This document shows positions 9,691 to 19,918 of a stretch of DNA of 64,000 nucleotides, piece after piece; the first letter of the stretch is position 1, and each line of letters begins with the position of its first letter. The stretch is from positions 1-64,000 of the forward strand of contig JAUXQT010000003.1 of NCBI GenBank assembly GCA_030682135.1, in the 5' to 3' direction. The notes under the pieces were generated by a model that saw only the letters and a list, made by a program, of their open reading frames with translations, ran no database searches and was not told the origin of the DNA. The position numbers and the translations under genes were made by a program. This DNA comes from Nitrospirota bacterium. Its GTDB lineage: Bacteria > Nitrospirota > Nitrospiria > Nitrospirales > Nitrospiraceae.

Positions 9691-11094
9691 ATGGCGCAAT
9701 ACGACATGCTGGTGATTGGAACCGGCCCGGCGGGCCAGAAGGCGGCGGTCCAGGCCGCCAAGCTGGGCAAAAAAGTCGGCATCATCGAACGCAAAGAGGT
9801 CCTCGGCGGCGTCTGCACGAACACCGGCACCATCCCCAGTAAATCCCTCCGCGAGGCGGTTCTCTATCTCTCGGGGTTCCGCCAGCGCACCCTGTACGGA
9901 GCCGGCTATCGACTGAAAGAATCGATCACGATCGAAGATCTCGCCTTTCGCGCCAACCACGTCATCAAGAACGAAATCGAGATCGTGCGAAACCAGATGG
10001 CCCGCAACGGCATCGATCTGCTCCACGGAGAAGCCCGTTTCCTCGATCCGCACCGGCTCCTCATTCAACGGGCCGGCACGTCGACGGAACATCGGGCGCA
10101 TGTCATCGTGATCGCGGTGGGGACAGAGCCGGCGAGGCCGGCCGACATTCCCTTCGACGATCGCACGATCATCGATACCGACGGCCTCCTCACGCTCACA
10201 CACCTTCCAACGTCGATGGTCATTGTCGGAGGCGGCGTCATTGGAACGGAGTATGCCTCGATCTTAGCGGCGATCGGTGTGCCGGTCACCCTGATCGACA
10301 AGCGGCCGCGCTTGCTGGAGTTTGTCGACGCGCAGATCATCGAGGCCTTGCAGCAGCAGATGACAAACCTCGGCGTCACACTCTGTCACGAAGAAGAAGT
10401 GGTCTCCATCCGGAAAGAATCCGATGGACAGGTCACGGTCTCGCTGGCACACCGGCCGCCGATCGCCACCACAACGCTCATGTATGCCATCGGCCGCGTC
10501 GGCGCCACGAAACCCTTAAACCTCACATCCATCGGCATCACGCCGGATGCGAGAGGCCGCATCGTCGTGAACGAGCATTTTCAAACATCCATCCCCCATA
10601 TCTACGCGGCCGGAGACATCATCGGGTTTCCCGCTCTGGCCTCCACCTCCATGCAACAGGGGCGTCATGCCGCTTGCCATGCCTTCGGCCATCCAGACCG
10701 TACGGACACGGGCCTCCTCCCCTATGGCATCTACGCCATTCCTGAAATCTCCATGGTCGGGCGAACCGAGGAAGAGCTGGAGAAGGCAGAGACTCCCTAC
10801 GCGGCCGGCATCGCACATTATCGTGAAATTGCCCGCGGACAGCTCATCGGCGATGAAACCGGCATGCTGAAGCTGCTCTTTCACCGCGAGACCCATGCGC
10901 TCCTGGGCGTCCATGCCATCGGAGAAGGGGCCACAGAGCTCGTGCACATCGGCCAGGCCGTCATGGCCTATCGGGGCAAGATCGACTACTTCATCGATAC
11001 AGTCTTCAACTACCCGACCCTGGCGGAATGTTATAAAGTCGCCGCACTGGACGGCATCAATCGATTGCCGAGACCCTGGCCGTCGCACGAGTGA
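9691..11094 (+). CDS. sthA: Si-specific NAD(P)+ transhydrogenase (soluble)
   Basis: Pyridine nucleotide-disulfide oxidoreductase fold with CTNTGTIPSKSLREAVLYLSG, the SthA version of the motif. Confidence 0.9.
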   Translation: MAQYDMLVIGTGPAGQKAAVQAAKLGKKVGIIERKEVLGGVCTNTGTIPSKSLREAVLYLSGFRQRTLYGAGYRLKESITIEDLAFRANHVIKNEIEIVRNQMARNGIDLLHGEARFLDPHRLLIQRAGTSTEHRAHVIVIAVGTEPARPADIPFDDRTIIDTDGLLTLTHLPTSMVIVGGGVIGTEYASILAAIGVPVTLIDKRPRLLEFVDAQIIEALQQQMTNLGVTLCHEEEVVSIRKESDGQVTVSLAHRPPIATTTLMYAIGRVGATKPLNLTSIGITPDARGRIVVNEHFQTSIPHIYAAGDIIGFPALASTSMQQGRHAACHAFGHPDRTDTGLLPYGIYAIPEISMVGRTEEELEKAETPYAAGIAHYREIARGQLIGDETGMLKLLFHRETHALLGVHAIGEGATELVHIGQAVMAYRGKIDYFIDTVFNYPTLAECYKVAALDGINRLPRPWPSHE

Positions 11095-11214
11095 AACTCG
11101 TGAAGCGTATCTCGTGAAGCGTGAAACGGAAAAGGCATTCACTTCCTCTCTATTTATTTCTCGCGAGATACAAGATACGCTTCACGAACGACGTTCTTTT
11201 ACGCAAGAGGTCAC

Positions 11215-11883
11215 ATGTCTTTTACAAATCACTTGAGACAACTCGCCACACCCATCTGGGACGCCCAACTCACCCATCCATTCGTCGTGGCGTTGGGCAA
11301 GGGGACCTTGCCGGAGCGCAAATTCAAGTACTACATCCTGCAAGACGCCAGGTTTCTCGGCGACCTGGCCCGCGTGTTTTCTGCCGGAGCGATGAGAGCG
11401 CCTGATTCAGAAACGGCGCTGCGGCTCACGAAGCTCGCAGAAGAAACCATCGTCGTCGAACGGAGCCTCCACGAAGGATATGGATCGCGCTGGAAGATGA
11501 GCGCCAAGGACATGTCGTCCGTATCTATGGCACCGACAAACTTTGCCTACACCAGGCATATGCTGACCGTCGCGCATACAGGCTCGGTCGCGGAGGTCAC
11601 CGTCGTCGCCCTCCCCTGCGCCTGGATCTACTGCGTCGTCGGACAGCATTTATTGAAGAACGGACCTCCGTCTAAGAATCACCCCTATCGCGACTGGCTC
11701 ATGCTCTACGCCTCGCCGGAATTTGCAGAAGTGCAGCAATGGATGCGCAAGAAAGTGGACCAGTGGGCCAAGACCGCGGGGAAGGAAGAAAAGCGGCGCA
11801 TGGAAGAAGCGTTCATCATCAGCTCGCGGTATGAGTGGATGTTTTGGGAGATGGCGTGGAACGAAGAGAAGTGGCCGGTGTGA
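11215..11883 (+). CDS. tenA: TenA family protein (thiaminase II-like)
   Basis: HPFVVALGKGTLPERKFKYYILQDARFL; ALPCAWIYCVVG. Confidence 0.85.
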   Translation: MSFTNHLRQLATPIWDAQLTHPFVVALGKGTLPERKFKYYILQDARFLGDLARVFSAGAMRAPDSETALRLTKLAEETIVVERSLHEGYGSRWKMSAKDMSSVSMAPTNFAYTRHMLTVAHTGSVAEVTVVALPCAWIYCVVGQHLLKNGPPSKNHPYRDWLMLYASPEFAEVQQWMRKKVDQWAKTAGKEEKRRMEEAFIISSRYEWMFWEMAWNEEKWPV

Positions 11884-11952
11884 GAGGCGGGCGGGCCAGA
11901 GCTGGGCGGCTCTCTCCGCTAGCAGCCACAGAGCGCCGTTGACCGCTCTGGC

Positions 11953-12072
11953 AGGGTGCTGAAAAAGTCCGCCAGCGGCGTTCTCACTTCGCTCAGAGGC
12001 TCAACGTACCGCAGCGTACGCCTCCCCTCTTCGCTTGCTGCGGCCTTGCTGGTCGGCCTTTTTGAGCACCCT
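11953..12072 (-). repeat. family-1 structured palindromic element, copy 1
   Basis: Reverse complement AGGGTGCTCAAAAAGGCCGACCAGC...GGAGGCGTACGCTGCGGTACGTTGAG...GCTGGCGGACTTTTTCAGCACCCT. Confidence 0.9.
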
Positions 12073-12289
12073 GCAAGGCTTCGCCTCCGCTTGGTGCCGA
12101 AAACTAGCCACACCGTCGCGCCGGTGTGGCGTCGAACATTCGTCGCCACTGCCTGCGGCAGATGCTGCAGCACAGCATGAGCGGTCACCCAACGGCGCTC
12201 TGATCACGCTCCGAGAACCGCCCAGCCCAGGCCCTAGAATTGGACACCGGACGAGAGGGGGAGTGAGTGAAGAAAGGCCGTATTCGGAA

Positions 12290-12385
12290 GGCAGGCAGCA
12301 GGGCCGTTCCATTGCTCGCGCAACGCGCGGCCTCAGAAGGCCCTCGTTGGACGCGCGCAGTCTGGCCCAGCCCTGCTACCTGCCC
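12290..12385 (-). repeat. family-2 palindromic element, copy a
   Basis: Core GCGCGCGTCCAACGAGGGCCTTCTGAGGCCGCGCGTTGCGCGAGC between arms GGCAGGTAGCAGGGC / GCCCTGCTGCCTGCC. Confidence 0.85.
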
Positions 12386-12480
12386 AAAGAAAACCACCGG
12401 CCACAAGATGGGGAGAAGCAGAGAGACCAAAAGGTAGCGCCACCCGTCAAGTCATGCCGTGCCTGATTGGGAGAAACAGG

Positions 12481-13299
12481 ATGAATGAAGTTACCTTGAA
12501 CACCTGGGAAGATTTTGAAAGCAAGTTGAAAGAGCTGACACAAAATCACACCGCACAAAAACAGAAGGCGCTAACCCATGTCTCCGGCATTCTTTTTCGT
12601 GGCCATTCAGACCACACCTGGCAATTAACAACTTCGCTTGAACGATATAAAGCACGCCGTTTTAGCATTGACGAGTATTACCGCATTATCTCTGCTGTGA
12701 AGCCACAAATCGAAACCCTTACGAATATGCGGTGGGACATCCCTACTCCCCCGGACTTCTCAGAATTGATGGCGCAACGCATACCTTTCCTCATCGGCGG
12801 GTTGCCCGGCTACGAGTATATGGTTCACCTCCGTCACCATGGATTCCCCTCTCCACTACTCGACTGGACCCGCTCGCCCTACGTAGCGGCTTTCTTCGCA
12901 TTTGATGGTGCTAAAGATCACACTAAAATTGTCTCGATTTTTGCGTACCAGGAATATGCGGGAATGGGGAAGAGTGGTTCTAGTGGAGAACCTGCCATAT
13001 CGAGCTTAGGCCCGTATATCAGAAGTCATCGGCGACATTATCTTCAACAGAGTGAATACACAGTCTGTACTGTCAAGAAAGGAGACGTCGGTTACTACGA
13101 ATGTCACGAATCGGCATTCGGGGAAAGTGTTACTGTTCAGGACCTGCTCTGGAAGTTCAACCTACCAGCCAGCGAGAGAGCAAAAGTCCTCAGGGCACTT
13201 GACGCCCACAACCTCAACGCCTTTTCTCTGTTTGGCTCTACAGAAAGTCTCATGAAAACATTAGCTCTTAGAGAGATCGATTTTTCGACCGAAGAATGA
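12481..13299 (+). CDS. FRG domain-containing protein
   Basis: ILFRGHSDHTWQLTTSLER and RHHGFPSPLLDWTRSPYVAAFFAFD are FRG-domain motifs. Confidence 0.9.
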   Translation: MNEVTLNTWEDFESKLKELTQNHTAQKQKALTHVSGILFRGHSDHTWQLTTSLERYKARRFSIDEYYRIISAVKPQIETLTNMRWDIPTPPDFSELMAQRIPFLIGGLPGYEYMVHLRHHGFPSPLLDWTRSPYVAAFFAFDGAKDHTKIVSIFAYQEYAGMGKSGSSGEPAISSLGPYIRSHRRHYLQQSEYTVCTVKKGDVGYYECHESAFGESVTVQDLLWKFNLPASERAKVLRALDAHNLNAFSLFGSTESLMKTLALREIDFSTEE

Positions 13300-13324
13300 C
13301 AACAAATTTCTCTGCAAGGGCACG

Positions 13325-14311
13325 ATGACCAATCGTCATATCTGGCTAAATCTTAGTGGGCTCGGGCTCTTGATTGCCCTGCTGGGGCTGACCTATTGGT
13401 TGAATACCGGTGCGCGGGCGGTGCCTGGGTTGATTGATGATTTGCAGAACGGGGATCTGCAGGCGCAGATGTTGGCGGCGGAGGGATTGAAGGAGATCGG
13501 CTCGAACGCGCAGCCGGCGGTGCCGGTCTTGGTGACAGTCGCGATCTCGGATACAAACCTCTCCTTGAGCGGTGCGGCGGCCGGGGCGTTGCCGGTGATC
13601 GATTTACGTGCGGCACGACAAGTTATGACCGCCTGGCTCCCCAAGCTCCACGATCCAGATGCTCACATGAGGGGCTATGCCGCCTCGACGATTGGCGCGC
13701 TCGGTCCTGTCGCAAAGCCGGCTGTTCCTATTCTGGTCAGGCTCTTGAGTGACGAAGACATCGCAGTCCGCGAACGGGCAACTCGTACGCTGGGCGCTAT
13801 CGGCCTTCCAATCGATATGGTCATGGGCGAATTGCTGCAAGCGCTGCGCGATCCTGAATGGACGGTTCGTTACGCGGCAGTTACGCAATTTTCATTCAAC
13901 GGTTTCTCCAGCCCGGAATCCCTCGCCGCCTTGCGCGACCTCACAAAGGATTCGAATCAGACCGTGGCTGGATTGGCTCAATCGGCCGTGGCGACAGCCG
14001 AACGATTGATACAGGCTTCTGTCTACTCCCTGATGTTGAGCCAGGGAATGAACCGCACCTATACGCTGCATCAATTGGCCAAACTCGGACCGCGCGCAGC
14101 TGATGCCGTCTCTGGCATCGCTGCGGTCCTCACCACCGGGAAACCGCTCGAACGGTATCTGGCAGCCTCTGCGTTGGAGGAAATCGGTCCGGCGGCGAAA
14201 GAATCGACTCCTGCGCTGCAAAGAGCCCTTCACGATACCGATCCGATTGTGCGCGAGGCAGCACTCGCGGCGCTGCAGTCGATCGAGAACAAGAGGGACC
14301 AGACGCCATGA
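13325..14311 (+). CDS. HEAT repeat domain-containing membrane-anchored protein
   Basis: N-terminal TM helix then repeated LxDxDxxVRxxAxxALGxIG units. Confidence 0.85.
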   Translation: MTNRHIWLNLSGLGLLIALLGLTYWLNTGARAVPGLIDDLQNGDLQAQMLAAEGLKEIGSNAQPAVPVLVTVAISDTNLSLSGAAAGALPVIDLRAARQVMTAWLPKLHDPDAHMRGYAASTIGALGPVAKPAVPILVRLLSDEDIAVRERATRTLGAIGLPIDMVMGELLQALRDPEWTVRYAAVTQFSFNGFSSPESLAALRDLTKDSNQTVAGLAQSAVATAERLIQASVYSLMLSQGMNRTYTLHQLAKLGPRAADAVSGIAAVLTTGKPLERYLAASALEEIGPAAKESTPALQRALHDTDPIVREAALAALQSIENKRDQTP

Positions 14312-14814
14312 CCGATTCAGCATCGACTCGCCGGCTCACAACCTTCACCCTCATCGTCTATTGGAGCTGTATCTTATTGGGGCTCACAGTCCCATTGCTG
14401 GCCACGGTCGGCGTCGATCTGGTCAAACACCAACAGTCATTGGGAAAGGCACTCCATCAACTGCGCCTCCACCTGTTCGCGCCAGGCTACAACCTCTTCT
14501 TGATTGCCGTTATGAACGCTGTGCCCTTCGTCCTCTTTGCCGTCTTCACCCTGTTCCATCTCGGGAACGTCCCATCAGAAGATCAGCGGCTCGCCGGTCG
14601 GCGCAAAACCGGTGTGCTCATAGCCACATTTGGGCTTCTCGGACTCGGTGCTTGGACCCATGTCATGACCCTCTGGTATCCGGATGCCCAAGGGGCGTTG
14701 GCCTACGTCTTCCTGCCATTTATGCAAGCCATCGTGCTTCCAATCAGTTATGCGGTCGGACGGCTGCTGGGGCGCTTCCTTATTCGTGAAGAGAATGTTA
14801 AAAACGCCCGCTAG
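14308..14814 (+). CDS. hypothetical membrane protein
   Basis: Four hydrophobic segments; 4-nt overlap with the HEAT gene. Confidence 0.75.
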   Translation: MTDSASTRRLTTFTLIVYWSCILLGLTVPLLATVGVDLVKHQQSLGKALHQLRLHLFAPGYNLFLIAVMNAVPFVLFAVFTLFHLGNVPSEDQRLAGRRKTGVLIATFGLLGLGAWTHVMTLWYPDAQGALAYVFLPFMQAIVLPISYAVGRLLGRFLIREENVKNAR

Positions 14815-14889
14815 ACAGGCCCTGCCCGCTGAGTATAATGTGCGCTAGCGTTGACGTGATTCCCGATCTCACAGGATGACTTTCCCGGT

Positions 14890-15870
14890 ATGAATCGCCT
14901 CCTCCTCACGATCCTCCTAGCCATCTCCACCTGCTGGACGGTTCCTGCTCACGCAGCCTCGCCATACGAGGACAGTCTGAGGCTGCTGGCGGAGGGAGTG
15001 GTCGCCGATGTCGCAAAGGCCAAAAGGGGCCGTCTGGCGGTGATGGACTTTACGGATGCGAACGGCATCGTCACGCCGATCGGACAATTTATCGCGGAAG
15101 AACTGGGCACGCAGATTTTGGTCACCGGCGAGTTCAAAGTCGTCGACCGCGCCCTCGTGAGTTCGACCTTGAAAAAGTTCCATGTCACGACGCTCGAACC
15201 GGCTCAGGCGAAAGCCGTGACGCGAGCGGCCAAAGCGGTACGAGCCGATATATTTCTCACTGGGTCCTATCTCGAATCGGCAGGAGAGGTCCGGGTCACC
15301 GTGAAGCTGCTCAGCCCCAGCACCGTCCAGTCACTGGGCGCCACACGCGGCATCCTTCCCAAAGCCGGCCCGCTAGGGGACCTGATCAAGGAAGTGAATA
15401 AGCCGCCTGTCGTCATCGTCGATCCATCCGCCAAGGCACCGCCACCCCCCGGTCTCGGCTTCCATCGTAATGAACAGTATCAGCTGGTCGTGACCTCGCT
15501 GCACCAGCGGGACAATCGGGTCACCGCCGATCTGACCGTCGAAAATACCTCTTCGCGTGACATCAAAGTCCTCTGCCTGCTGCAAAGCACCCTGCTGGAA
15601 GACAACCATGGCGCGTTGTGGAAATTAGAGGCACAAGACAATCGCGAAGGCCTCTGCGCACGTGGACTTGAACTCTCGCCGAGAGAGAAAGACCGGGCCG
15701 TGCTGACCTTCTCGGCTCCGGCCGGCACACAGGCAAACCACTTTACCCTGCGTTATCACGAGAGGATGCCACGCCCGGATGCCCGGTTCTCCATCGAGGG
15801 CCTCACAGCCGAATCGGCTGGAGCCTCTCCAGCAGTCACCGACACGACAGCACCACCTTCCACCAATTGA
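14890..15870 (+). CDS. FlgO/CsgG-like domain secreted protein
   Basis: Signal peptide; GRLAVMDFTDANGIVTPIGQFIAEELGTQILVTGEFKVVDRALV. Confidence 0.8.
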   Translation: MNRLLLTILLAISTCWTVPAHAASPYEDSLRLLAEGVVADVAKAKRGRLAVMDFTDANGIVTPIGQFIAEELGTQILVTGEFKVVDRALVSSTLKKFHVTTLEPAQAKAVTRAAKAVRADIFLTGSYLESAGEVRVTVKLLSPSTVQSLGATRGILPKAGPLGDLIKEVNKPPVVIVDPSAKAPPPPGLGFHRNEQYQLVVTSLHQRDNRVTADLTVENTSSRDIKVLCLLQSTLLEDNHGALWKLEAQDNREGLCARGLELSPREKDRAVLTFSAPAGTQANHFTLRYHERMPRPDARFSIEGLTAESAGASPAVTDTTAPPSTN

Positions 15871-15877
15871 AACTCAT

Positions 15878-16681
15878 ATGAACACATCACTCATCAAACA
15901 GGTTTTGACGATTGCCGGATCCGATTCTGGCGGTGGGGCAGGCATCCAAGCCGACATCAAATCGATGTCGGCCAACGGAGTCTATGCCATGTCGGTCATT
16001 ACGGCGATCACGGCACAAAATACGGAAGAGGTCACCCAGGTCTTCGAATTACCGACCTCGATCGTCGCGGCGCAAATCGATGCGGTGTTCGACGACTTTG
16101 ACGTCGCGGCGGTCAAGACCGGAATGTTGTCCTCCACGGCCATCGTCGAAGTCGTCGCCAAGCTTCTGAAACCTCAAAATGTCACGAATCTCGTGGTGGA
16201 TCCGGTTATGATTTCGAAGACAGGCCAGGCGCTGCTGAAGCCTGAGGCCATCGAGGCCGTGAAGACGCAGCTTTTTCCTTTGGCACTGCTCGTCACACCG
16301 AATATCCACGAGGCCCAACAACTGTCCGGCATCGAGATCAAAACCCTCGCGGACGCTCGCCGCGCCGCCAAAGTCATTCATGCATTCGGCTGCAAGTATG
16401 TGCTGATCAAGGGTGGCCACTTGCTGGCAGAACAAGGCACCGACCTGCTCTATGACGGCCGATTCTTCAATGTGTTCAAGGGGGAATTTATCGATACCCC
16501 CCACACGCATGGCACAGGCTGCACGCTCGCCTCGGCCATCGCAGCCCATCTCGCACGGGGTAAATCCATGAACGACGCCGTTCAGACAGCCAAGGCCTAC
16601 CTCACCGAGGCCATTCGCCATAGTCTGGCGATCGGCCACGGAACGGGACCCACGAATCATTTTTACTTTCTCCAGACCTAG
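15878..16681 (+). CDS. thiD: hydroxymethylpyrimidine/phosphomethylpyrimidine kinase
   Basis: VLTIAGSDSGGGAGIQADIKSMSANGVYAMSVITAITAQNT. Confidence 0.95.
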   Translation: MNTSLIKQVLTIAGSDSGGGAGIQADIKSMSANGVYAMSVITAITAQNTEEVTQVFELPTSIVAAQIDAVFDDFDVAAVKTGMLSSTAIVEVVAKLLKPQNVTNLVVDPVMISKTGQALLKPEAIEAVKTQLFPLALLVTPNIHEAQQLSGIEIKTLADARRAAKVIHAFGCKYVLIKGGHLLAEQGTDLLYDGRFFNVFKGEFIDTPHTHGTGCTLASAIAAHLARGKSMNDAVQTAKAYLTEAIRHSLAIGHGTGPTNHFYFLQT

Positions 16682-16751
16682 CAGAATGCAGAGGGAACTA
16701 GACAACATCACTCGATGGTCTGCACGTCTTGAACAATATGAATACCGTTTG

Positions 16752-16876
16752 CAGGAGGCTCAAAAAGTTCGTCCAGCAAGGCCGCAGGCGAGTCGAAACC
16801 GGAGGCGTACCCTCAGGGGCACGTTGAGGATTTCGATGAGCCGAGAACGAAGCTGGCGGACGTTTTCAGCCTCCTG
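16752..16876 (+). repeat. family-1 element, copy 2
   Basis: CAGGAGGCTCAAAAAGTTCGTCCAGC...GCTGGCGGACGTTTTCAGCCTCCTG. Confidence 0.9.
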
Positions 16877-16889
16877 TTAGGAGGACTCC

Positions 16890-18170
16890 ATGGGTCGTTT
16901 CACCGCCCGCCCACTAACGTTTCTGATCACTGGGTTCGGCTGGCTCCTGCTTTCTTCCCTGTTGGGATTAGCCATCCTCATTGGATTGATCCATGGCACG
17001 CCGCTGCCCTCGTGGTTACGGCTGGTCCATGTGCATGCCATCCTCATCGGCGGCATCCTGCAACTCATGATCGGGGGACTCTGTACGTCCCTATCGCACA
17101 GCTCCCAGGGCGACGGAGCTCCCTCGAAATCTCATCTAGGGCTGTTCGTCATCCTCAATGCCGCCACGGCCGGTTTGCTCGTGGGGTTCGGTCTCGAAGG
17201 CATGAGGATCGCCGGCCTAGCTGGGATAGTGATACTGGGAACAGTCGCCTCTCTCGCCCCGGCAGCCTGGCAATATGCTCGACAAAGCCCGGCTCAACCA
17301 GCCAATCCCTCGTGGCTCTATCGATTCTCAGTCATCGCCTTACTTGGAGGATTGGCCATCGGCATCGCGATGGCCTTCCGAGTCATGCCGGAATTCTATG
17401 CCCATGCGCGACTCCTTCACCTCCATCTGATTCTGATGGGTTTCGTGACGTTGGCCATGATCGGTGCCACGCAGCGGCTCCTGCCGATCATCTTGCAGAC
17501 CGAACTCTATAGTCCCAAACTCGCTCGGCTTGTATCGATCTTGCTTCCTGCAGGCTTCGCCATCCTCATCGGGGGATTCATCACCTCCTCCCTCAGACTG
17601 GAACTCGCGATCGGAGGACTGCTCGTCCTCAGCATCGGCCTCTACGCCTATAATCTCCTTCGTACATGGACCAGCTCAGGCCGGCCGGGGAACGCCGCTT
17701 CCGATCATCTCCTGGTCGCCACGTTCTTCCTGGTCCTCATGATGATTATGGGCGTCCTCGTCGGAGCCAACTTCCTTCCGCAACTCCCCGTATTGCCGTT
17801 TGGATCGTTGCACCTCGCAGCCTATACTCACATGGCCTTGATCGGATTTATCCTGCAGACGGTCTTGGGAGTCTTGTCCTTTGGCATTCCTGAAATGCTG
17901 GCGGCCAGCCGAGTCGCAAGCCGGAAAAAACAGGGCCCCTATCGAGAGCAACTCGCAGCCATCATGGACCGGTGGCGAGCCGTTCAGCTGGCAGGATTGA
18001 GCTTGGGAACCATGAGCTTCGGCGTACTCGCAGCGATGACCTGGAACTTCCCGCTCAATTCACTCCCCATGCAGATCGCCACCTGGGTCACCGTCGGCTT
18101 GCTCCTGAGCAGCCTGGCCCTCTTTACCGCCAAACTCGCCTGGGCCTTTGGAGTTCGTCCCCAAGAATAA
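16890..18170 (+). CDS. multi-TM, His-rich membrane protein (NnrS / haem-copper oxidase subunit I-like)
   Basis: About 12 TM segments with HVHAILIGG, HLHLILMGF, HLAAYTHMALIGF; family assignment tentative. Confidence 0.65.
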   Translation: MGRFTARPLTFLITGFGWLLLSSLLGLAILIGLIHGTPLPSWLRLVHVHAILIGGILQLMIGGLCTSLSHSSQGDGAPSKSHLGLFVILNAATAGLLVGFGLEGMRIAGLAGIVILGTVASLAPAAWQYARQSPAQPANPSWLYRFSVIALLGGLAIGIAMAFRVMPEFYAHARLLHLHLILMGFVTLAMIGATQRLLPIILQTELYSPKLARLVSILLPAGFAILIGGFITSSLRLELAIGGLLVLSIGLYAYNLLRTWTSSGRPGNAASDHLLVATFFLVLMMIMGVLVGANFLPQLPVLPFGSLHLAAYTHMALIGFILQTVLGVLSFGIPEMLAASRVASRKKQGPYREQLAAIMDRWRAVQLAGLSLGTMSFGVLAAMTWNFPLNSLPMQIATWVTVGLLLSSLALFTAKLAWAFGVRPQE

Positions 18171-18206
18171 TTACCTCTCCCATGTTGTTGGGTACTAGGC
18201 ACTCTT

Positions 18207-18986
18207 ATGGAAGAAGCCATAACTTTTCACGATCGCAATGGCCATAACGTGGCGGCAATCCTCAGCACGCCCGATAAGCCAACGGCAGGTGTCGCCGTAC
18301 TGTGCCACGGGTTTCTTTCCGGCAAGAACAGCACAACCAACAACACCTTGACCCGCCTCCTCAATGAGCAGGGCCTGGCGACCTTTCGATTCGACTTTTT
18401 CGGCCAAGGAGAGAGCGACGGACCGTTCGAAGCGATCACCACCACGCTGGCGATCGCACAAACTGAAGCCGCCCTGGATCTGGTGACCGCCAAGGGATAC
18501 AACCGAATCGGGCTCGTCGGCTCAAGCTTCGGAGGGCTCGTGGCCATTCTGACGACAGCCAGACGTCAGGACATCACCTGCTTAGCCCTGAAATGTCCAG
18601 TGGTGGATTTTGCGGAAGAGCTGCGCGTAACATTCGGACCTGAAGAATTGGCTCGATGGCAAGCCACGGACACGATTCCGAACATCATGGGCGGGCCAGA
18701 CCGGGTTCGTTTGCGGTATGGCTTTTACGAAGACTGCCTCAGACAGATTGCTTATGGGCCAGCTGAACGAATTACGGCACCGACGCTGATTGTACAGGGC
18801 GACCATGATGAATGTGTCCCCCTCCATCAAAGCCAACGATTGCACGAGGTGCTGGGAGGTCCGAAGCGGCTGGATCTCCTGCCAGGCGCCGATCACCGGT
18901 TCACGCGAGGGGAAGACTTTCTCCAGATGACCACCTCGATCAGCGAGTGGCTCGTCAGGCATCTCCTCGTGAAACGTGAAGCGTGA
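18207..18986 (+). CDS. alpha/beta hydrolase (serine aminopeptidase-like)
   Basis: VLCHGFLSGKNS, GLVGSSFGGLVA, VQGDHDECVPLHQS. Confidence 0.88.
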   Translation: MEEAITFHDRNGHNVAAILSTPDKPTAGVAVLCHGFLSGKNSTTNNTLTRLLNEQGLATFRFDFFGQGESDGPFEAITTTLAIAQTEAALDLVTAKGYNRIGLVGSSFGGLVAILTTARRQDITCLALKCPVVDFAEELRVTFGPEELARWQATDTIPNIMGGPDRVRLRYGFYEDCLRQIAYGPAERITAPTLIVQGDHDECVPLHQSQRLHEVLGGPKRLDLLPGADHRFTRGEDFLQMTTSISEWLVRHLLVKREA

Positions 18987-19019
18987 AGCGTATCTCGCAA
19001 GAATTCCGAATCCGGGTCT

Positions 19020-19063
19020 GCAACGAGACACGAACGAAGCAAGCGGGATTTTTCAGCATCCTG
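19020..19063 (+). repeat. half copy of family-1 element
   Basis: CAACGAGACACGAACGAAGCAAGCGGGATTTTTCAGCATCCTG resembles the 3' half only. Confidence 0.6.
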
Positions 19064-19074
19064 TTAGGTCATAC

Positions 19075-19527
19075 ATGATTACTGAAGGCATCCAACAAGT
19101 CTTAACCGTGTTGTATCCCCTCTACAAAGAGGAGGTCTATCGCCGACGCGAGCAGATGATGCGGCTCACGGCCTTCGGTTCACTGGGCCTGATGGCCATG
19201 CTGTTCGCCCTCCTCTTGAGCCCACAGAAGGATCGCCTCACGAGCTTCGATGCACTGGTCCTAGGCGTTGCCAGTCTCATCTGGTGCGGGCTGTTCTGCG
19301 CGTTGATCCTCCAGCAACAGTCCCGACATCGGCTGGCCAAACAAGTCCTGATTCAGCTCGAACAAGCGTTGGGGTTTTACGAAGACGGCCTTTTTGTCGA
19401 GAATCATACTCTCTACCCGGAAGGATGGAAGACCGCCTGGCAGGGTGATCGGACCGCGATCCTCTACTTTGCATCGCTCTGGTCATTGACGGGATTGTTC
19501 CTTCTCTCGCTCCTCTTCTCCTCATAG
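19075..19527 (+). CDS. hypothetical membrane protein
   Basis: 150 aa from ATG 19075; two central and one C-terminal hydrophobic segments. Confidence 0.7.
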   Translation: MITEGIQQVLTVLYPLYKEEVYRRREQMMRLTAFGSLGLMAMLFALLLSPQKDRLTSFDALVLGVASLIWCGLFCALILQQQSRHRLAKQVLIQLEQALGFYEDGLFVENHTLYPEGWKTAWQGDRTAILYFASLWSLTGLFLLSLLFSS

Positions 19528-19669
19528 AGGCCGGTCACAGCCCTCACAACATTTAGACTTCCAACGCTGCGCCCTTTCTTGCCGTCTCTAGCAGGCGGCG
19601 AAAAAACTCGGTGTATGAGAAAGAGCATAGCCAACATGCTCCGAATTGCACCGTGGCTGGAACAACCAC

Positions 19670-19792
19670 AGGATGCTCAAAAAGGCCGTCCAGCAAGGCC
19701 GCAGGCGAGTCGAAACCGGAAGCGTACCCTTCGGGGTACGTTGAGGATTTCGATGAACCGAGAACGAAGCTGGCGGACTTTTTCAGCATCCT
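19670..19792 (+). repeat. family-1 element, copy 3
   Basis: AGGATGCTCAAAAAGGCCGTCCAGC...GCTGGCGGACTTTTTCAGCATCCT. Confidence 0.92.
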
Positions 19793-19918
19793 GCTAGGAA
19801 ATTTCTTCCGGCCTTTCCCTCTTCTCTCTACAGCCATACTGGTACACCGCCATCGCAAACTGACAATTTCCTCGCCAATCGAACGATTTTCACGAAAAAT
19901 GCAGATGTACTCCCCTGC

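Noticed and set aside
12035-12466. 143-aa ORF (and 12001..12312 -)
   Set aside because: Run through family-1 and family-2 repeats; composition not protein-like
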